Positions 21,963-35,600 of a stretch of DNA of 64,000 nt are shown here, piece by piece; positions within the stretch are counted from its first letter, which is position 1; every line of letters starts with the position of its first letter. Source of the stretch: Phytophthora hibernalis. Lineage: Eukaryota; Oomycota; Peronosporomycetes; Peronosporales; Peronosporaceae. The notes below the pieces were generated by a model that saw only the letters and a list, made by a program, of their open reading frames with translations, was not told the origin of the DNA and did no database searches. The position numbers and the translations under genes are program-made. The DNA is taken from positions 558,001 to 622,000 of the forward strand of contig JAAKBF010000014.1 in NCBI GenBank assembly GCA_012656075.1, read 5' to 3'.

Positions 21963-23304
21963 ATGGGCTGCAGAAACTCCAAGGACGCGACGCAAGCTGA
22001 CAGCGTCGCGGCGCCCTACGACCGACGACGCCGTCGTTCCACGCCCAGGACTCCAAGCTGTGGACGAACACCAGCGGGTCCCAAGCCAACGAGTTCCGTG
22101 AAGAGCTCCCGTCGTTTGTGGTCTCGGACAGCGCCGACCTGGTCGGGAGCTCCGATGGCGAACCGGTGTACGGCATGGTAAGCGCCTTCACGTTTTCGTT
22201 CATTCAGGCGTCCGAGACGAGCAGCACCAACTCCAGTCTCAGTCTCGACAGCTCGCTCGTCTCCGAGGAGCAGACGTCACCTGGTCCGCCCGAGTCATTG
22301 ACATTTGCCATGACCGGCGACCCAATCGAGCTGCTACCGATTCCAGAAGAGCATTCAGGGCCGAGAGAGAGCGTCGAGGCATCTACGAGCATGACCACAG
22401 AACTTCAGGAAAGTGCAACCCCACCCCGACAGAGAGCGGAGTGACGGAGCCTGAAGTGGAGGCGTCACCTGCTGCAGTCGTTCAGATGGTCGAGAGCAGC
22501 GCGGTGAGTGAATCGACCACGACTGAGACGAGTGAGCTACTTGTAAACGAGTTAGACGCGTCGGGAGTCAGCGCTGAAAGTAGCAACGCCACTGGAGACA
22601 CAAGGCGATCTGTGACAGCATCGGAGCTGAGTGAAGGAGGAGAATACATAGTCACGGAGACCGGAGCTGTCGTTCGTCAAGAGCCTGAAGTTGGTCCCAT
22701 TCCGGAAGCCTCTCGACGCGAGTCTCATGACGGCGATTCAGTTGAACGTGAATCGATTGAGGAAGTCGTTGCGGCGATGGTGCAGGAGGTCGTCGACGGA
22801 TCTCTTGCTGACGGTGAGCCAACGCAGCAGCCGCGTGACCGCGCAGCTCTTGTTGCACGAAGCAGTTTGCAAGTGGAGCCCTCGAGCACTGGTATTTTCG
22901 CCTTGAGTACGAAGACACAGCCGTCGGAGAACGCACCGGTGGCGAGCTCCTGCGTCCCGAACTACGCCATTGTGGGTACTTCCACAGACAACGGCGTCGT
23001 ACTCTACCAGATCCAGTTACTAGACGAGGTCACCGACATCGCCAAGTGGTCTACACCGTTGTCGCGCCGCTATTCCAGATTCAACGAATTGCACGCGAAG
23101 ATGAAGGAGACCAAGCTGCCCGCTGCCGACAACCTACCAACGCTACCTCGAGCAGGCGTGATGCACTTTGTGCGCGGCCGACAGAACAAGAATACCATTA
23201 AGGAGCGCCAGCAACAGTTTTCTAACGTCCTGCGGTACATCGCCGAGCACCGAGAGCTGCACGACAGCGGCGAGTTCCAGCGATTTCTAACGAATGAGTC
23301 ATGA
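21963..23304 (+). CDS. Acylated acidic PX-domain protein, family member A
   Basis: ATG 21963 gives MGCRNSKDATQ (myristoylatable Gly2, Cys3). Two one-base breaks (near 22,010 and 22,425) join it to a long Ser/Glu/Thr-rich acidic linker. The C-terminal ~115 residues are a PX domain: YAIVGTSTDNGVVLYQIQLL, the phosphate-binding RRYSRFNELHAKM, the Pro loop LPTLPRAG, then GRQNKNTIKERQQQF and a final helix. PX domains bind phosphoinositides, most often PI3P on endosomes. The Arg before Tyr-Ser is the residue expected to touch the 3-phosphate. It is the first of five same-strand members. Confidence 0.75.
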
Positions 23305-23767
23305 AAAGTCACCCCCAGTCCCATTTCCCGAGCACAGCAAGAATTGTTGTACCAATCTACCACTTCCAGGAAGTTAGTCGCGCTAATAGTTTTCGTAGCG
23401 AGCGATGCAGCGTATGAACTCGAAAACCTCTTTGCCATTTTTGATCCATGAACACACAGCATTTCGTAACCTTATAAGTTGAGGCATTTCGTTGCTCGGT
23501 GCCACGGCAAATCCATTTGCTTTCGAGTTCGGCAGCCCTAAAGACATCCAGCTGGTGCCGGGCGCGTAGACGGCAGAGATCACGTTGGGACTGTGGCCGA
23601 AACAGCACACGCAAAACGCAATTGGCTGGCAAGTCGGAAGTGCTCAAGTGGTAAGTTGTCACGCCGCACACACACACACATCGAAGCGCTGCCTTTGTCA
23701 CTCCGTTTACAAACAATCTGACAGCTTTCGACGACGCACAGTTCAATTTTCAGTTCGGGTCGTGGCC

Positions 23768-26283
23768 ATGAGAACCGAGGAAGTTCATGCCACGCAGGTG
23801 AATGAAAAGGTCGCGATGACGGAGCTACCAGAAGCAGACGAAGACGCACGCACAGAATCGTCGGAGGGCAGCAACCCGCAGCCGGACGCCACGGATTCCG
23901 AGGACGAATTTGAAGATGCCATGGCGCCCCCGTCGTCCACGTCGAGTATGCTGATGGTGTTTGATGATAGTGCACCACCACTGTCGGGTGTGTATGAAGA
24001 CGCACTGGAGGCAACGGAGGAGCAGGTGGCAGCGGCGCTGGGATCGACAAGTTCGGACGGAGGAAGACAGTCTACGATTCTAGAGGGAAACGAGGAAGGT
24101 GAAGAGGAAGTTGAGAACGCGATTGAGACAGAAGATGCATCGGAGATCGAGGTCATGGCGGTCGTTGAAGGTATCGTGGAAGCTGCAGTTACTGCAGTGG
24201 GAGATGAGGGTGAAGACACGGACGGTGTCGTTCCGGCTGAGCAGGACCTTGGAGTTGATACTAGCGAAGAGATTGTTGTGGAGGAGCTGGGCAGCGCAAA
24301 GGAAACTAAAGACAAGGTCGCCGCGGAGGAGGATGCAGAGGAACCTGAAGCTATTGATCAAACTCAAGAGGAACAAACTTGTGAAACCGAAGACAAGGAA
24401 GCCGCAAAGGAGGAAGAAGTCGCACGAAGGCAAGAGGTTGAAGAAGAGAATATCGATGATGCTACAGCTGAGGAAAATGCAGCGAGTGAAGATGTCGAGA
24501 AATCAATGAAAGCGATGAACGATGCTGCTGCAGACGTCAATAACGAGCAAGCTGTCAATGAAGAGCCTGTGGACAAGGCGAGCGTGGACAAGAAGGAAGT
24601 AAACTCGACTGTGGTCATAGAGACCGAGGGGCAGGCTGCTGCGCGTCTTGAAGCAAGGGTAGCCCCACTAGAAGGAACTAGCTCAGAGTCAGGTGGGGAT
24701 GGTGCCGATGAGGAAACTATTGCGGCTGAAAGTGCGCAGGCTGCTGCAGTTAATATTATTGCCGAGGGCGTGGCAGCACAAGATGAATCGGGCCCCATCG
24801 TTGCAGGGACCGAGACTTCATCTGCGGTCGAGGCCAAATCGCCTGCGACGACTGAAGTGTCTGCTACCACCTGCGAGGGAGAAGTTGTGACTGGGGTCAC
24901 TGAGGGCGAAGACGTTGTTGACGAGACTCCCGTGGAAGACATCCCTGATGCTGATGCTGCTGTTGAAAATGAAAATGTAGAGATGGCAACCGTTGAAGAG
25001 ACCGCTGAAGCTGAGCCTGCAACGCCTGAAACAATCGATCCGACTGAAGAGAGTGAGAAAGAGCTTTCTCATGAGCTTTCTAAAGCTCATGAACCTGAAA
25101 TCAACGATGAAACTCCAATGGAGAAAGATGTTGTCGCCGATGGTGCTGACGAGGTAGCCGCTGAAGATGGTGTCATGGAGAAACCTGTGGCAGAAGAGGT
25201 TGCTGAAGAAGAGTCCAGGGAGTCTACAGCCGCTGCTGACGAGGCTGCTGATGAAGCTGCGAACCCAGAAGGCGAAGAAGCTTTGGTAGATGAATTGGAT
25301 GAAGCTACGCAGCCGGAAGAGTCTACTAGTGAGACCTCTGGTGAAGAATCGACAGCTTGTGGAGATGTCGAGGAGGCTGTCATCCAGGTTGCGAATGATC
25401 TCGTGGAAGCGGTTCAAACCGAGTATGACACAGATGAAGTTGGTGAGGCTGATCCCGAAGCCACGGTGGAAGAAGCTTTCGAGGAAAAGCCTGAGGTGCA
25501 TGTAGCTGTTGAGCAGCAAGATACTGAAGAGTCTCCAGCATCAAATGTCAGCGATGACGCTACGCCGGAGAAGACCGACACGTCTAAGCAAGACAATGAA
25601 GCTGTTTCTCTCGATAACGAGGAAAATTTTGTGGACAACAACGCGGAGCACCTTGTTGTTGATACTCAAGCTGGGGGCATTGCGCCCGAGCAAAAACCAG
25701 TCGAAGAAAAGACCGAGACCGAAGCAGCTCCTGTCTATAGCGATGCTGAAGGTGCACTCGTGTCCAAAGAGGAGAGCGGAGATGCTGACGAACAGAACCA
25801 CGTCGTTCTTGGTTTATTGCCGAGACTCGAGCCGTCGTCTGGGACAACCACGACAACGACTATCGAGCCGTTCATTCTCAGCACGGAAAGCGTGGAGGTG
25901 CACCTTCCTCCGCAGCGCTGGATCTACGAGGTCTACGGCTTCTCGATCCAAAACCGCGTAGTGTATTACCACATCCACAAGACCGATCGACGCACAGGTA
26001 TCCGCGATCCCCCATTCTCAAACGCTACACGGACTTTCGCGAGTTGCAACTTCAGCTGCTGGACACTTGTCCTCACGCTGCTGCAGACATGCCCCGTATC
26101 CCAAGGCCGCACCTCGGCACTGTTTTCCGAGGCTACAAGAGCAAGAAGACTATCGAAGTGCGCGAGCAGGCCTTCCGAGCCTTACTGAGGTACATTTCCC
26201 AGTACCCGGCACTCCACGGCAGCGGCGTTTTCGAGCGGTTCATCGAAACGAGTCGAGCCTCGCCTGGAGCTGGGTGGATATGA
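23768..26283 (+). CDS. Long acidic PX-domain protein, family member B
   Basis: About 840 residues from ATG 23768 (MRTEEVHATQ). Unlike its relatives it has no MGC start here; an upstream exon could supply one, but I see no convincing splice pair. About 700 residues of Glu/Val/Ala/Asp-rich disordered sequence precede the PX domain (RWIYEVYGFSIQNRVVYYHIH, KRYTDFRELQLQLL, IPRPHLG, GYKSKKTIEVREQAF). A break at the CCCCC run near 26,010 is repaired by one C. The long antisense ORFs here are shadows of the skewed codon composition. Confidence 0.75.
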
Positions 26284-27495
26284 CCAAATACACGTAAATC
26301 TAAAATGTTGTTGCTTTTTGCACGCTCAAAACTTGAAAATTGCACGAATTTTCTGGTCGCGAGCTAATCCGTGGTGATCGGATTTTTATGTGCCAACTGA
26401 CGATTTTTGTGTCAGGAGCCGTGGTGAACAAATCCATAATGCCAACAGGCGAACTTAATGACAAAAGGCGTGGTTGTGTGTCCCAGGTACATTGGAAATT
26501 GATATAAGAAGCAAGATACGAGCTGCGACTCCTGCCACCAGACACCAGCGTGCGACAATCGTACAGGCGCTCTGTGGCTGAGATCCACAGAGGCCGTGTG
26601 GCCCTGCCCAAACTAGTTCATTCCGCAATCTACCGGGTCGAGAACAAGCTAGCCTAATAAAGCGAAGTCTTTGCCCGCGCAAAGTCAAGCTGTTACCTCT
26701 TGCGTGTGTATTGAAGCAGCAGTAGATCATTATTGATGTCGCTGCAAGTTGCAGATACAGTGGAGAAGTACGACAGCATGCTCGCTACCATTTAGGCCCT
26801 GGCGTTCGGCCGCGGACATCTCCTGCAAAGGTGTTCGCATGCAAACATCGAAACATACTCACTATTCAGGCAGGGTCATAAAACTTCGTGGAAAGTCGTG
26901 GAAAGTCTTCGTGGCGCAATTGGCTATGGCCCGTAAGCTTAACCATAAAGTAGCGTTGGGGTATTCGTAGCATACACCTTCTCACCTACTTAGCGGACGC
27001 TGTGCACATGCCTGCCCAGAAAGCTGTCGAAAGGGGTCTGGAAGCGGATCGATCACCCCCGCCGCCTAGAGATTTTAAGGCTCGCGTGTGGGCATACATT
27101 GTCCAGCCCCCAATGATGTATGCTAGTAGCCTACATTTGCGCTTGCTGCTTCGCGATAGACTGCACCTCCATAGCAATGTTGCTGCTTGTTGCAGTGCCA
27201 AAACGTGCACACTTAGCGAATTTGCGTGACAGGAAACGTGGTTGGCAAACCAACCACGCCTATCACCACGCTTTTTGCATTTAATTTAAAATCACCACGG
27301 ATTTTGTCATTTGCCCAGCTCCATGTATTATACCTGCTATGTCCTCCGTGTGCAGGTGAATTTGTTTGTCTCATGTTTGCATCTGCCTGCAGTCATTTGA
27401 CACCATAAACGAACTCTCCCACCCCCACGATCGCAAATCGAGACCAAAGTCTCCACACGTTCTCGGCATTCTACAACCTTCCACTGCAAGTGAAC
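26284..27495. other. Intergenic, no gene recognised
   Basis: About 1.2 kb between two family members. Only short frames without family resemblance are present. No transposon ends or RNA gene were recognised. Confidence 0.5.
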
Positions 27496-28922
27496 ATGGC
27501 TTCCTGGTACTATTGCAATCTGCTCGGCGACGAGGTGTCGGAGTTCGTTCCCGTCGTCCAAGTTCGTCAAAATACGGTCGTGAGAGTTCCGGTGGTGAGA
27601 CCCGAGGTTTCGGTGGCTCTGGGAGCTGAGGCGGACGATGAGTTGGCTGTCGGTAGATCGACGTTCGTGCTGTCGGCTTCGTTCGCTGCAAAGTCTGCGT
27701 CGGAAAAAATGTGAAGAATGAGGTGGTCGTCAAGAAGACTGAAGAAGCTGTGGTGGACAAGGTTAACTCTGCCACGAAGACGGAGGCTAAAGCGGAGACC
27801 GTGGAGGTTGAGGCTGCTGCGGAGCCTGTCGTCGAAGCTAAGGATGAGCCTGGGGTTGAGCCTCTGGTGGCCGAGGAGGCCGTGGAGCCTGTAGCTGCCG
27901 AGGTGGGTGTGAACATTGTTGAAAAGGTTGTCAAGGCTGCTGAACCCGTTGCTATTAAGGAGCAAGCTATTGCTGAGACCCCTGCAACGGAGATGGTCCA
28001 GGAAGAGAATGCTGAAGCAGTTGTGGAGGAGAAGACTGTCGAGGAACATTCTGCTGAGATCGAACCTGTGGCAGTGGAAGAGATCACTGAGATTGAGGTT
28101 GCAGAGACTGTGGAGATTGCGGCCGAAGGAGTGGCTGAGGAGTCTGCCGACCCCGCTCCTGTTGAAGCGATTGTCATGGAGGCCGTGATTAAGGCGTCGC
28201 CGGTGGCGGAGACTGTACACGACGCGGTCGAATCCGTTGCGGTCGACGCGAAGAGTGAGGGTGGGGTCATTCAGCCTGCTCAAGCCGCAGTCGAAGAAGA
28301 TCCTGTTGCAGTTGAGGAGGTGGGTGAAGAGGCTATTGCAGAGGCTGCGCCTACGTCGACAAGTGAAGAGGCTATCGACAAGAATGACGACTTGACTGAT
28401 GAGCCTAGGAAGTTCATCACGCGAATGGCCTCTATCCCTGAAGATGAAGAGGACGATGTGGCGGTCGAAAGTGAGTTGCCTGCTGAAGAGAGCACCGAGA
28501 CTGAGCAAGTTGCTAAGAACGAAGTGGTTGCCGAACCCATCGACGCAGCTGTTGAGAGGAAGACGGAGGATGTCGCAATGGAAATTGAGGCCACGCCTGA
28601 AGTTATTGAAGCGGCTGAATCGGCAGTAATATCAAAGTCTGTTGCAGATGACGCGTCTGAGACCCAGTCAGAGGTTTCGGAGGCCACCGCAGCTGAAGTG
28701 GTTGAGCCTACTGCCGTTGCGAAGGTTGATGCGGAGCCCGAATCCGAGATCGAAGAGACCATGGTTATCGATGCAGACCTCGCAGCAAAGGAAGCTGCTG
28801 CGGTCGAGGAGGCATCAAGTGAGTCATCGTTCAGTTTCTTCCGGAAGAACAGCTACGCCGTCTCATCCGTGGCCGTAGCTGTGGTCACTGCGATTGCAGC
28901 TACTCTGGTTGCGCGTAGGTAG
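27496..28922 (+). CDS. Acidic family member C with C-terminal membrane anchor, no PX
   Basis: Starts at ATG 27496 (MASWYYCNLLGDEV). It continues after one homopolymer break (A6 near 27,710; one more A restores the frame) into ~370 residues of Glu/Ala/Val-rich linker like members B and D. In place of a PX domain it ends SFSFFRKNSYAV followed by ~18 hydrophobic residues (VSSVAVAVVTAIAATLV) and ARR. That is a classic tail anchor with a positive flank, so the acidic part would face the cytosol from an organelle membrane. Its place inside the cluster and its linker composition indicate common descent with the PX genes. Confidence 0.7.
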
Positions 28923-29628
28923 AGAAAGAAATCCATTTCCACAGCTCTTTTCATTGAATTCGTCACCGTCCCCATGTAGCATCATAAACCAACGTTTGTT
29001 AATTGGGTTTACATGTTAGTCGATCCAGCGCAGTTAAGAGCATGTAGAGTCCTCGACAAAGGATAGATCAAAGAACCCATTTCAAGTTTGTAGGCGATCA
29101 ATCCAAACATAACCTTAGTGATCATCATCGTGCCTTTTCCAACCCAAAATTCGCTATACCTATCCGATTTTCGTGGACGCTCGAGACAATCAGGTTGAGC
29201 TTGTCGTCGCTGCATTCTCATTATTTTTCGTGGCGAGACACACTTGAGCTGTCTCAAGGCGCCATGCTCGAAATCGAAGCCTCCACTGAAGGATTCGGAG
29301 GATCACCGCAGTCGGCAGAGGCCACTAAAGCTCAACGCGTGTTTATCTTGCCATTTGCTGCTCAAACAACCAGTGTACAAGTTGCGCTGCCTTCCTGTTC
29401 GCACAAGTGTAGTCAGCCATGAGAGCAGGACACCTGCTTTGAAATTGGCTGAACCAGCTGGACTACAGCACGATGTCTGTCCACTGCCCCATGGGGCAGA
29501 ACGGATGTATGTCCTTGTCCGTCCATGCCGTGTAGCCGAAATATCCAAGCTACCGAAAGCTCATTATCGAATTCGAGCACCAAGCAACAACTCATAACGA
29601 CTGATTGTCAAACCAACATCAAAGACGA
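28923..29628. other. Intergenic, no gene recognised
   Basis: About 700 bp between members C and D. A minus-strand 82-codon frame (29009-29257) shows no family I recognise. Confidence 0.5.
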
Positions 29629-32600
29629 ATGTCGATGCAGAACGAGCGCATCAATACCGAGACCCGTCTTCAATTCAACACCAACGCAGACAACGCAACC
29701 GAGTCCAAGTTGAGCAGCCAAAGCAGCTCCACATTAAACATGGACACAACAGACGACGTGGAGTCGATCGATATTGACACACAGACGGACCGTGGAGAGG
29801 TCTTCATGATGTACCGCCACAGCTTCAGCGAGGAAGTGGCTGGAGTTACAGCACTTGGATACGGAACACACAACGGCATGAATACACAGACAGCAGAGAC
29901 CAACACACACCGCGTTGCAGATATCGTTCTCGTGAGTGAGGAGACGACTCCGATCGCGTCGGACGAGTTGATTGTGGCGACAACACTGTATAATTTGCTC
30001 AACCAGATCGTGGATGAAGAAGAGGTCGTCGAGCCTGTCGTAGAGAGTCTCTCGGAACCGGTTGCAGAAGTAGTTGAAGAGGTTGAAGTCGTCGAAAATG
30101 TTAAGGAGGAAGCTCCGGTTGCTGCACTTGCAATCGGCGCTGGGGTCGCTTTGGCGGCCGGAGCTGTTTCGCTTATAGGGAGCGACACCAAGGAAAAAGA
30201 ATTGATCGAGGCCGCGTCTACCGACGATGTTGATACAGTACAAGAGGCAAGTGAGGAGGTCGTGGTTGAAATGGTTGGAAATGCCAACGAGACCCCGCGC
30301 GAATCAGTTGCTGAAATATTTGCGGTTGCTGAAGAAGTCGTGCCGAAGACCGATCCGGATCAGGATGAAACCTCTGTTGAGAAGGTTGCCAATAATGATG
30401 GGGCTGCTGTAGCGGATGCGATGGACGCCCAGGAGGAGCCGACTGAGGTTCAGCATGTTGAAGAAGCCACCGTTATCATTGCTGCTGATCAACTTGCTGA
30501 GCCGAAGTCTGTGGAGGACCTGGTAGTTGCAGAGACCCTCGCTACCGACGAGATCATTGAGGTCCAGTCCAAGCTAGAGGTCGGTGAGCTGGTTGCGGAT
30601 AGAGCTGAGGAGGAGCCTGCAGTGGTGGGAGGCAACGAGGACTTAGTTGAAGGTATTGCCCACGAGGTTGTTGATACTGAAGTGGCTATCACCGCCGAAG
30701 CTGTTAAGATTGAGGAGGATCCTACAGCGTCTGATAAAGTGGCCACGGACAGGAGCCTAGTGGTTGATGCAGTCGAAGGCTCTGGCGAAGAGGGCATTAT
30801 TGAAAAACAGCCCGCAGTGGCCCCTGTGGATCAGGATAGCATCGTTGAGGTGATCGAGAAGAAGGTCGTCGAGACTGAAATGGATGCTGCACAGGACGTC
30901 AGCAGCAACTCCACCGGCGTCGTCAATGAAACTGAGGCGGTTGTAGAGTCAACTGAAAGCGAGACCGCCGAGGAAAAAGCCTCGTTGCAGCCTGGCAACG
31001 AAGTGGTCGCTATTGAGCACGCACTAAAAGCGGATGATGAGGTTGAAGAAGTTGTCGCGGACGCTACCATAGCAGCGGAGATTGCGATCGAGAAGACTGC
31101 AGCCTCAGAGGTCACTGTTGAGGACACTTTCGTCAATGAGCAACTGGAACTAGAACCTGTGAAGGAGAAATCATCGAGAAAGCTGTCGAGACTACCACGG
31201 AGGACATGGAGATTCCTGCTGAAGTGGCCACCCCAGTGGGCTCTGAAGTCGCAAGTGATCAGACTGCCGAGACCGAAGTCGAGGAGGAATCGGCGGCGTC
31301 AGCTAAAAGCAGAGATGTTGCATCGGGCATGCCTGACATCGTGGCTTCGCTCGCTGCTGGCGCCTGCATCGTCGCTGGAGGTGTTGCAGTGGTTCAAATA
31401 AACACCGCGACGCAATCTGAGCAGGAAGACGTGGTTGAACCGGAAATAAAGGCGGTAGCTGCTATCAACGATGTGCCGAAGGTGGCAGCTCCTGTCCCTG
31501 AGGATATTATCGAAGAGGATGTGGTTCAAGCCAAGGTGGTTGCAGCTGACCTGGTCGTGGAGGCTGTTCCAGTCGCTGAAGTCATCCCCCAGCAGAAGTA
31601 ACCGAGCCTGATCAGGTTGACAATCCTGCTCAGAACGATGAAGCTTCGGTTGATAACCTTGGAGCCGTCGTCGAAGAGGAAGTTGCTGAAGATGACGGTG
31701 GCGTCGTCACAAGGGCGGGTCTGGACGGTTCGGTTGAATCCGAGTCTGCTGTCGAGAAAGATTCAACTCCAGCGAGCATGAAAGACGAAATCGTCACTCC
31801 TGTCAACGATAGCGCGTTCGGCATGGCTCAGATAGTGGCCTCCATGGCGTTTGGTGCCGTTGCAACCGCAACCATAGCAGAGAAGACTACCAATGGAGTC
31901 CATGAAGCGACCAACAACGAGACCGAATTTGGCAGTGCTGATGGTACCCCAGCGCTTACTGTTGAAGAAATTGTACTCACGGACAGCGAAGAAGCGGTGA
32001 TCGATGATTTGATTACCACTACCGTCGAAGAAGTGTTGAGTATCGAGTCGTCCGAAGAACAGAGAGATTCCTTGACACTTGATGTCATCGAAGCTGCCGC
32101 AACCATCGAGTCGGCTACTGAGGACGTATCCGAGGAAGAGATTGTTGCTGAGCAGTCCGCCATCGACGAGCCTACAGATAATGTCGTTGCCGAGAAGTCT
32201 GTTACAAAGGAGGACTTTCCTATCGAAGAGACTGCCGTTGAGAAGTCTCATGTTGTCGTAACAGTGGAGACTTGTGTCTATGATCTGGCCCACAACGATC
32301 CCGAGCTTGCTGTCGATGAACCTGTGGATGACGAATCTGCCGAGGAGAAGCTTGTCGCCGAGAACACCAGTGAGGCTGCGTCTGATGCGGAGGTAGCCTT
32401 GGCTGAAGAACCTCGATTGAGGCCGATGAAGCATCTTTGGATGAAGTTGTAGCTGAGGTCAAGGAGAAGGAGGCTGTCGCCGTTGTAGAGACAACCATGG
32501 AAGAGATTCAGTTGCCTGTCGACGAACGGACTGAGGACGACATCAAGGAGCCTGTCGCCGAGGAGGAGGAGGCCAGCCCTGAGGATAGCGTGAAGGAGCT

Positions 32601-35600
32601 TGCCATTGACGAGACAGCTGACCAGGATGAGGATTGTGAGTCATCTCCCGTCGTTGAGGAGGAGGTCGCCAAGGCGCCGAGCTCCGGCGGTTGGTTCAAG
32701 AACCTGCTGTTCCGCAAAAGTCAATGCCCAAGGCTGAGCCCATTGTGGCCGATCCTGCGACGGATGCGGCGGGTGTCCATGTGGAGGTTGCAGCCGCAGC
32801 TGAACCGGAGGACACTCAAATCGACGAGATCGTCCCAGAACCTTCCGCTGCCATTCCTCAAGATCCTGCACGGGACGCAGGAGACTCGTCAGAGAAGATC
32901 GCGGCAGTTGCGACGGAAATGGAGCGTGTACCGGCCGAGATCGAGCACCAAAAGGGTGCGACCCAAACGTCAGGGAGCAGGAGACGACGTTGAAGACGGT
33001 GGAGGCGGAGGACACGGACAGTTCAGTGGAGACCAGCGAGGCCTATGAGGAGGAGATTGAGACGGAGACTGCACCTGAAGAAGCTGTTGTAGAGGGTACA
33101 ATGCTACGGAGAGGGTTGCGGAAACCGTGACGGCTGGTGCTGTTGAGGAAGCAGTCGAGACGGTTGTTGAGAGCGAGCCTGTCCACGAGAAACCTGCAAA
33201 ATCTGAGCCAATAGACGAAGAAGTCGATGCTGTGGAGAAGGAAGCTGCTAATGTTGAGCCTACTGAAGACGAAGCTGTTGAAATTGCTGAGGAGGAAACA
33301 GTCGACGCCCAACCCGTCGATCATGAAGCAGTCAAGTCTGTTAAGGAGAAAGTTTTTGAACATGCCGAGGAGGCTGTTGCCGAACATGTCGGAGAAGACG
33401 CTGCTTCTGAGGTCGAGTCGACGGTGGATGAAGAGACCGTTGCTAAGGAAGTTAAGAAGGACGAGTTCGAAGCTGCGGTGAACGAGGCCACCTTTGACAA
33501 AGCTCATGCCGAGGCCGACGTGCCTATTGAAGTGGCTACTGCCGAGGATTCCTCCGAGGATGGACACGGTGCTGAGGTTGTCGCGGAGCAGGCAGCTGCG
33601 GAGGCAGTCACTGTTGAGGAGACCGTCGCAGCTATCGATCTTGCTACAGATGGCGTCGAGGAAGTCGCAGAGACGGTCGAAGGCCTCAAAGAAGACGTTG
33701 CGGCCGAGGAGGTTGAAAATGACATTGGCGATAACCCTGTTGCCTCTGAACTCGCTGCTGAAGAAGTTGTCGAAGAGACCGGGGTGCTGTAGCGGCCGAA
33801 GCTGATGTCGAAGTCGCCGATGACGAGGAAGCAGTCGAAGCCATTGCTGAAGCCGATCCGGTTGATGCAGCTAAAAATGCCAAGGATACCGAGCCGACGG
33901 AGACGGAGGTTACCACCACTGAACTACTGGTAAATGTCGTTGAAAAGCCGTTTACTGAAAATGAGCCTGCTGAGAGCATCGCATCTGAGTCTGAAGATGC
34001 AGCAGGGTGTACGGATGTGACAGACACTACGCCCGCTGATGAATCGCCTGCTGAAGAGGCTGCCGATGATGTTGCTGCTGACGAAATCGTAGCGAAGAAT
34101 GAGACTCCTGAGGCCGCGCCTGCTTCTGAGGTAGTCCAAGAGGAACTGACTGAAGAGGAACGAGTTGAGACCGATGCTGCATCTGACGAGGTTCCAGAGG
34201 AGGAATTCTCTGTGTCAGCTGCTAATGAAAGTGAAGAGGTCGCGGAAGTTGCGGACGCTGTCCAACAATCGTCACCAATTGAGTCTAAACAGGCCTTGGA
34301 AGAGGTCGTAGTCGACGAGGTGGCTGAGGAAACCCCAGCTGCTGCCATAGCTGAGACTGAGGTGATTACCCCGGAACCCGATACAGTCGCTGATGAAGGG
34401 TCCAAGCCGACTGAGGATGTTGAGGCACCCGCGATCGAGAAGAAGTCGATTGAGGTTGAGATCGTAGCACCTGCTGCCAACGAAGAGGACGAGAACTCGA
34501 ATTCTTCGATGAAGTATGAAGTCGACACGAAGCCAATTAGCGCTGTGGCTATGCTCATAGGTCGCTACGAGCAGATCGCTGCTCGCAATGTAGCTTCAGC
34601 TACTAATTCGCGCACGTCTTCTCTCCGCTCCTCCCGAGTTTCTTCGCCTCAGCCGTCACCGCCTTCGTCAAAGCCTCGCGAAAATGTGTTTGAGACTGCA
34701 GCGAATAGCATCGAGGTGGTCAAAGCAGCAGAGAAGTCTGTCGAGGAGGTGGCCTATGTTGAACCGATCAAGGAGGACACAGAGGCTGAAGTTGCTGAGG
34801 ATGAGCTTGAGGCCGAGGTCGCGGGGTCTGACCAAAATGCTCCTGAAGCTGAAGCTGTTGATGTAGCTGCTAATACCGAGACCGAGGAGGCTACTCAGGA
34901 CGAAATCGCGGTCGTCGACGAGACGGCGGAGACGAAGCCTGAAGAGACTGTTGAAGAGGAAGTGCTTGCTGTTGAAGTTGTGGCGGAGGAGACTGCCCCT
35001 GAAGCCGACGAAGAAGTGGCTACTAGAGAGATCCCGGCCGCGAATGATGAAGTTGAGCCCCAACTTGAGGAGGTTGCTACTGAAGAAACCGCGGTAGGCG
35101 AGGACGCTTTTACTGCTCAAATCGAGATGACCGAGACTTTTTCCAAGCGGGAAGTGGCCAAGACGGAGATCATTACTGAATATGTGGTCCCAGAAACCGA
35201 TAACACGGCAGCTCCCGACGCAACTGAGTCTGAGGCGACCATCGACGAAGCCGACAAAATCACCGAGGAAGAAGCTGCCGAAGCTGCTGTCGACGAGACG
35301 CAGACGTTTACCACTTCCTACGAGACTATGGAGTCATCGATTCTAGCCGTTGATGCCCCGGAAGACCACACTCCACAAAACAACGAGGAAGATACTCCTT
35401 CCCTAAATCAACCAATGATGCCGAACCAGCCAAGGAGGAGACCAAGGAGGAGATGTCCGAGACCAACAAAGCTGCTGTGGCCACCGCTGATTTCACCACC
35501 GACGAGGCTGTTGACGCCTACGTCCCGGTGCACGAATTCGGTGTTCCGTCTGAATACGGGAACCAACTTGAAGAGGACCCGAGCAACACATCTGCGACGA

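Noticed and set aside
22176..22208. Possible ~30-bp intron GTAAGC...TTCATTCAG in member A
   Set aside because: It has good borders but is far too short to splice, and the reading frame is open through it.
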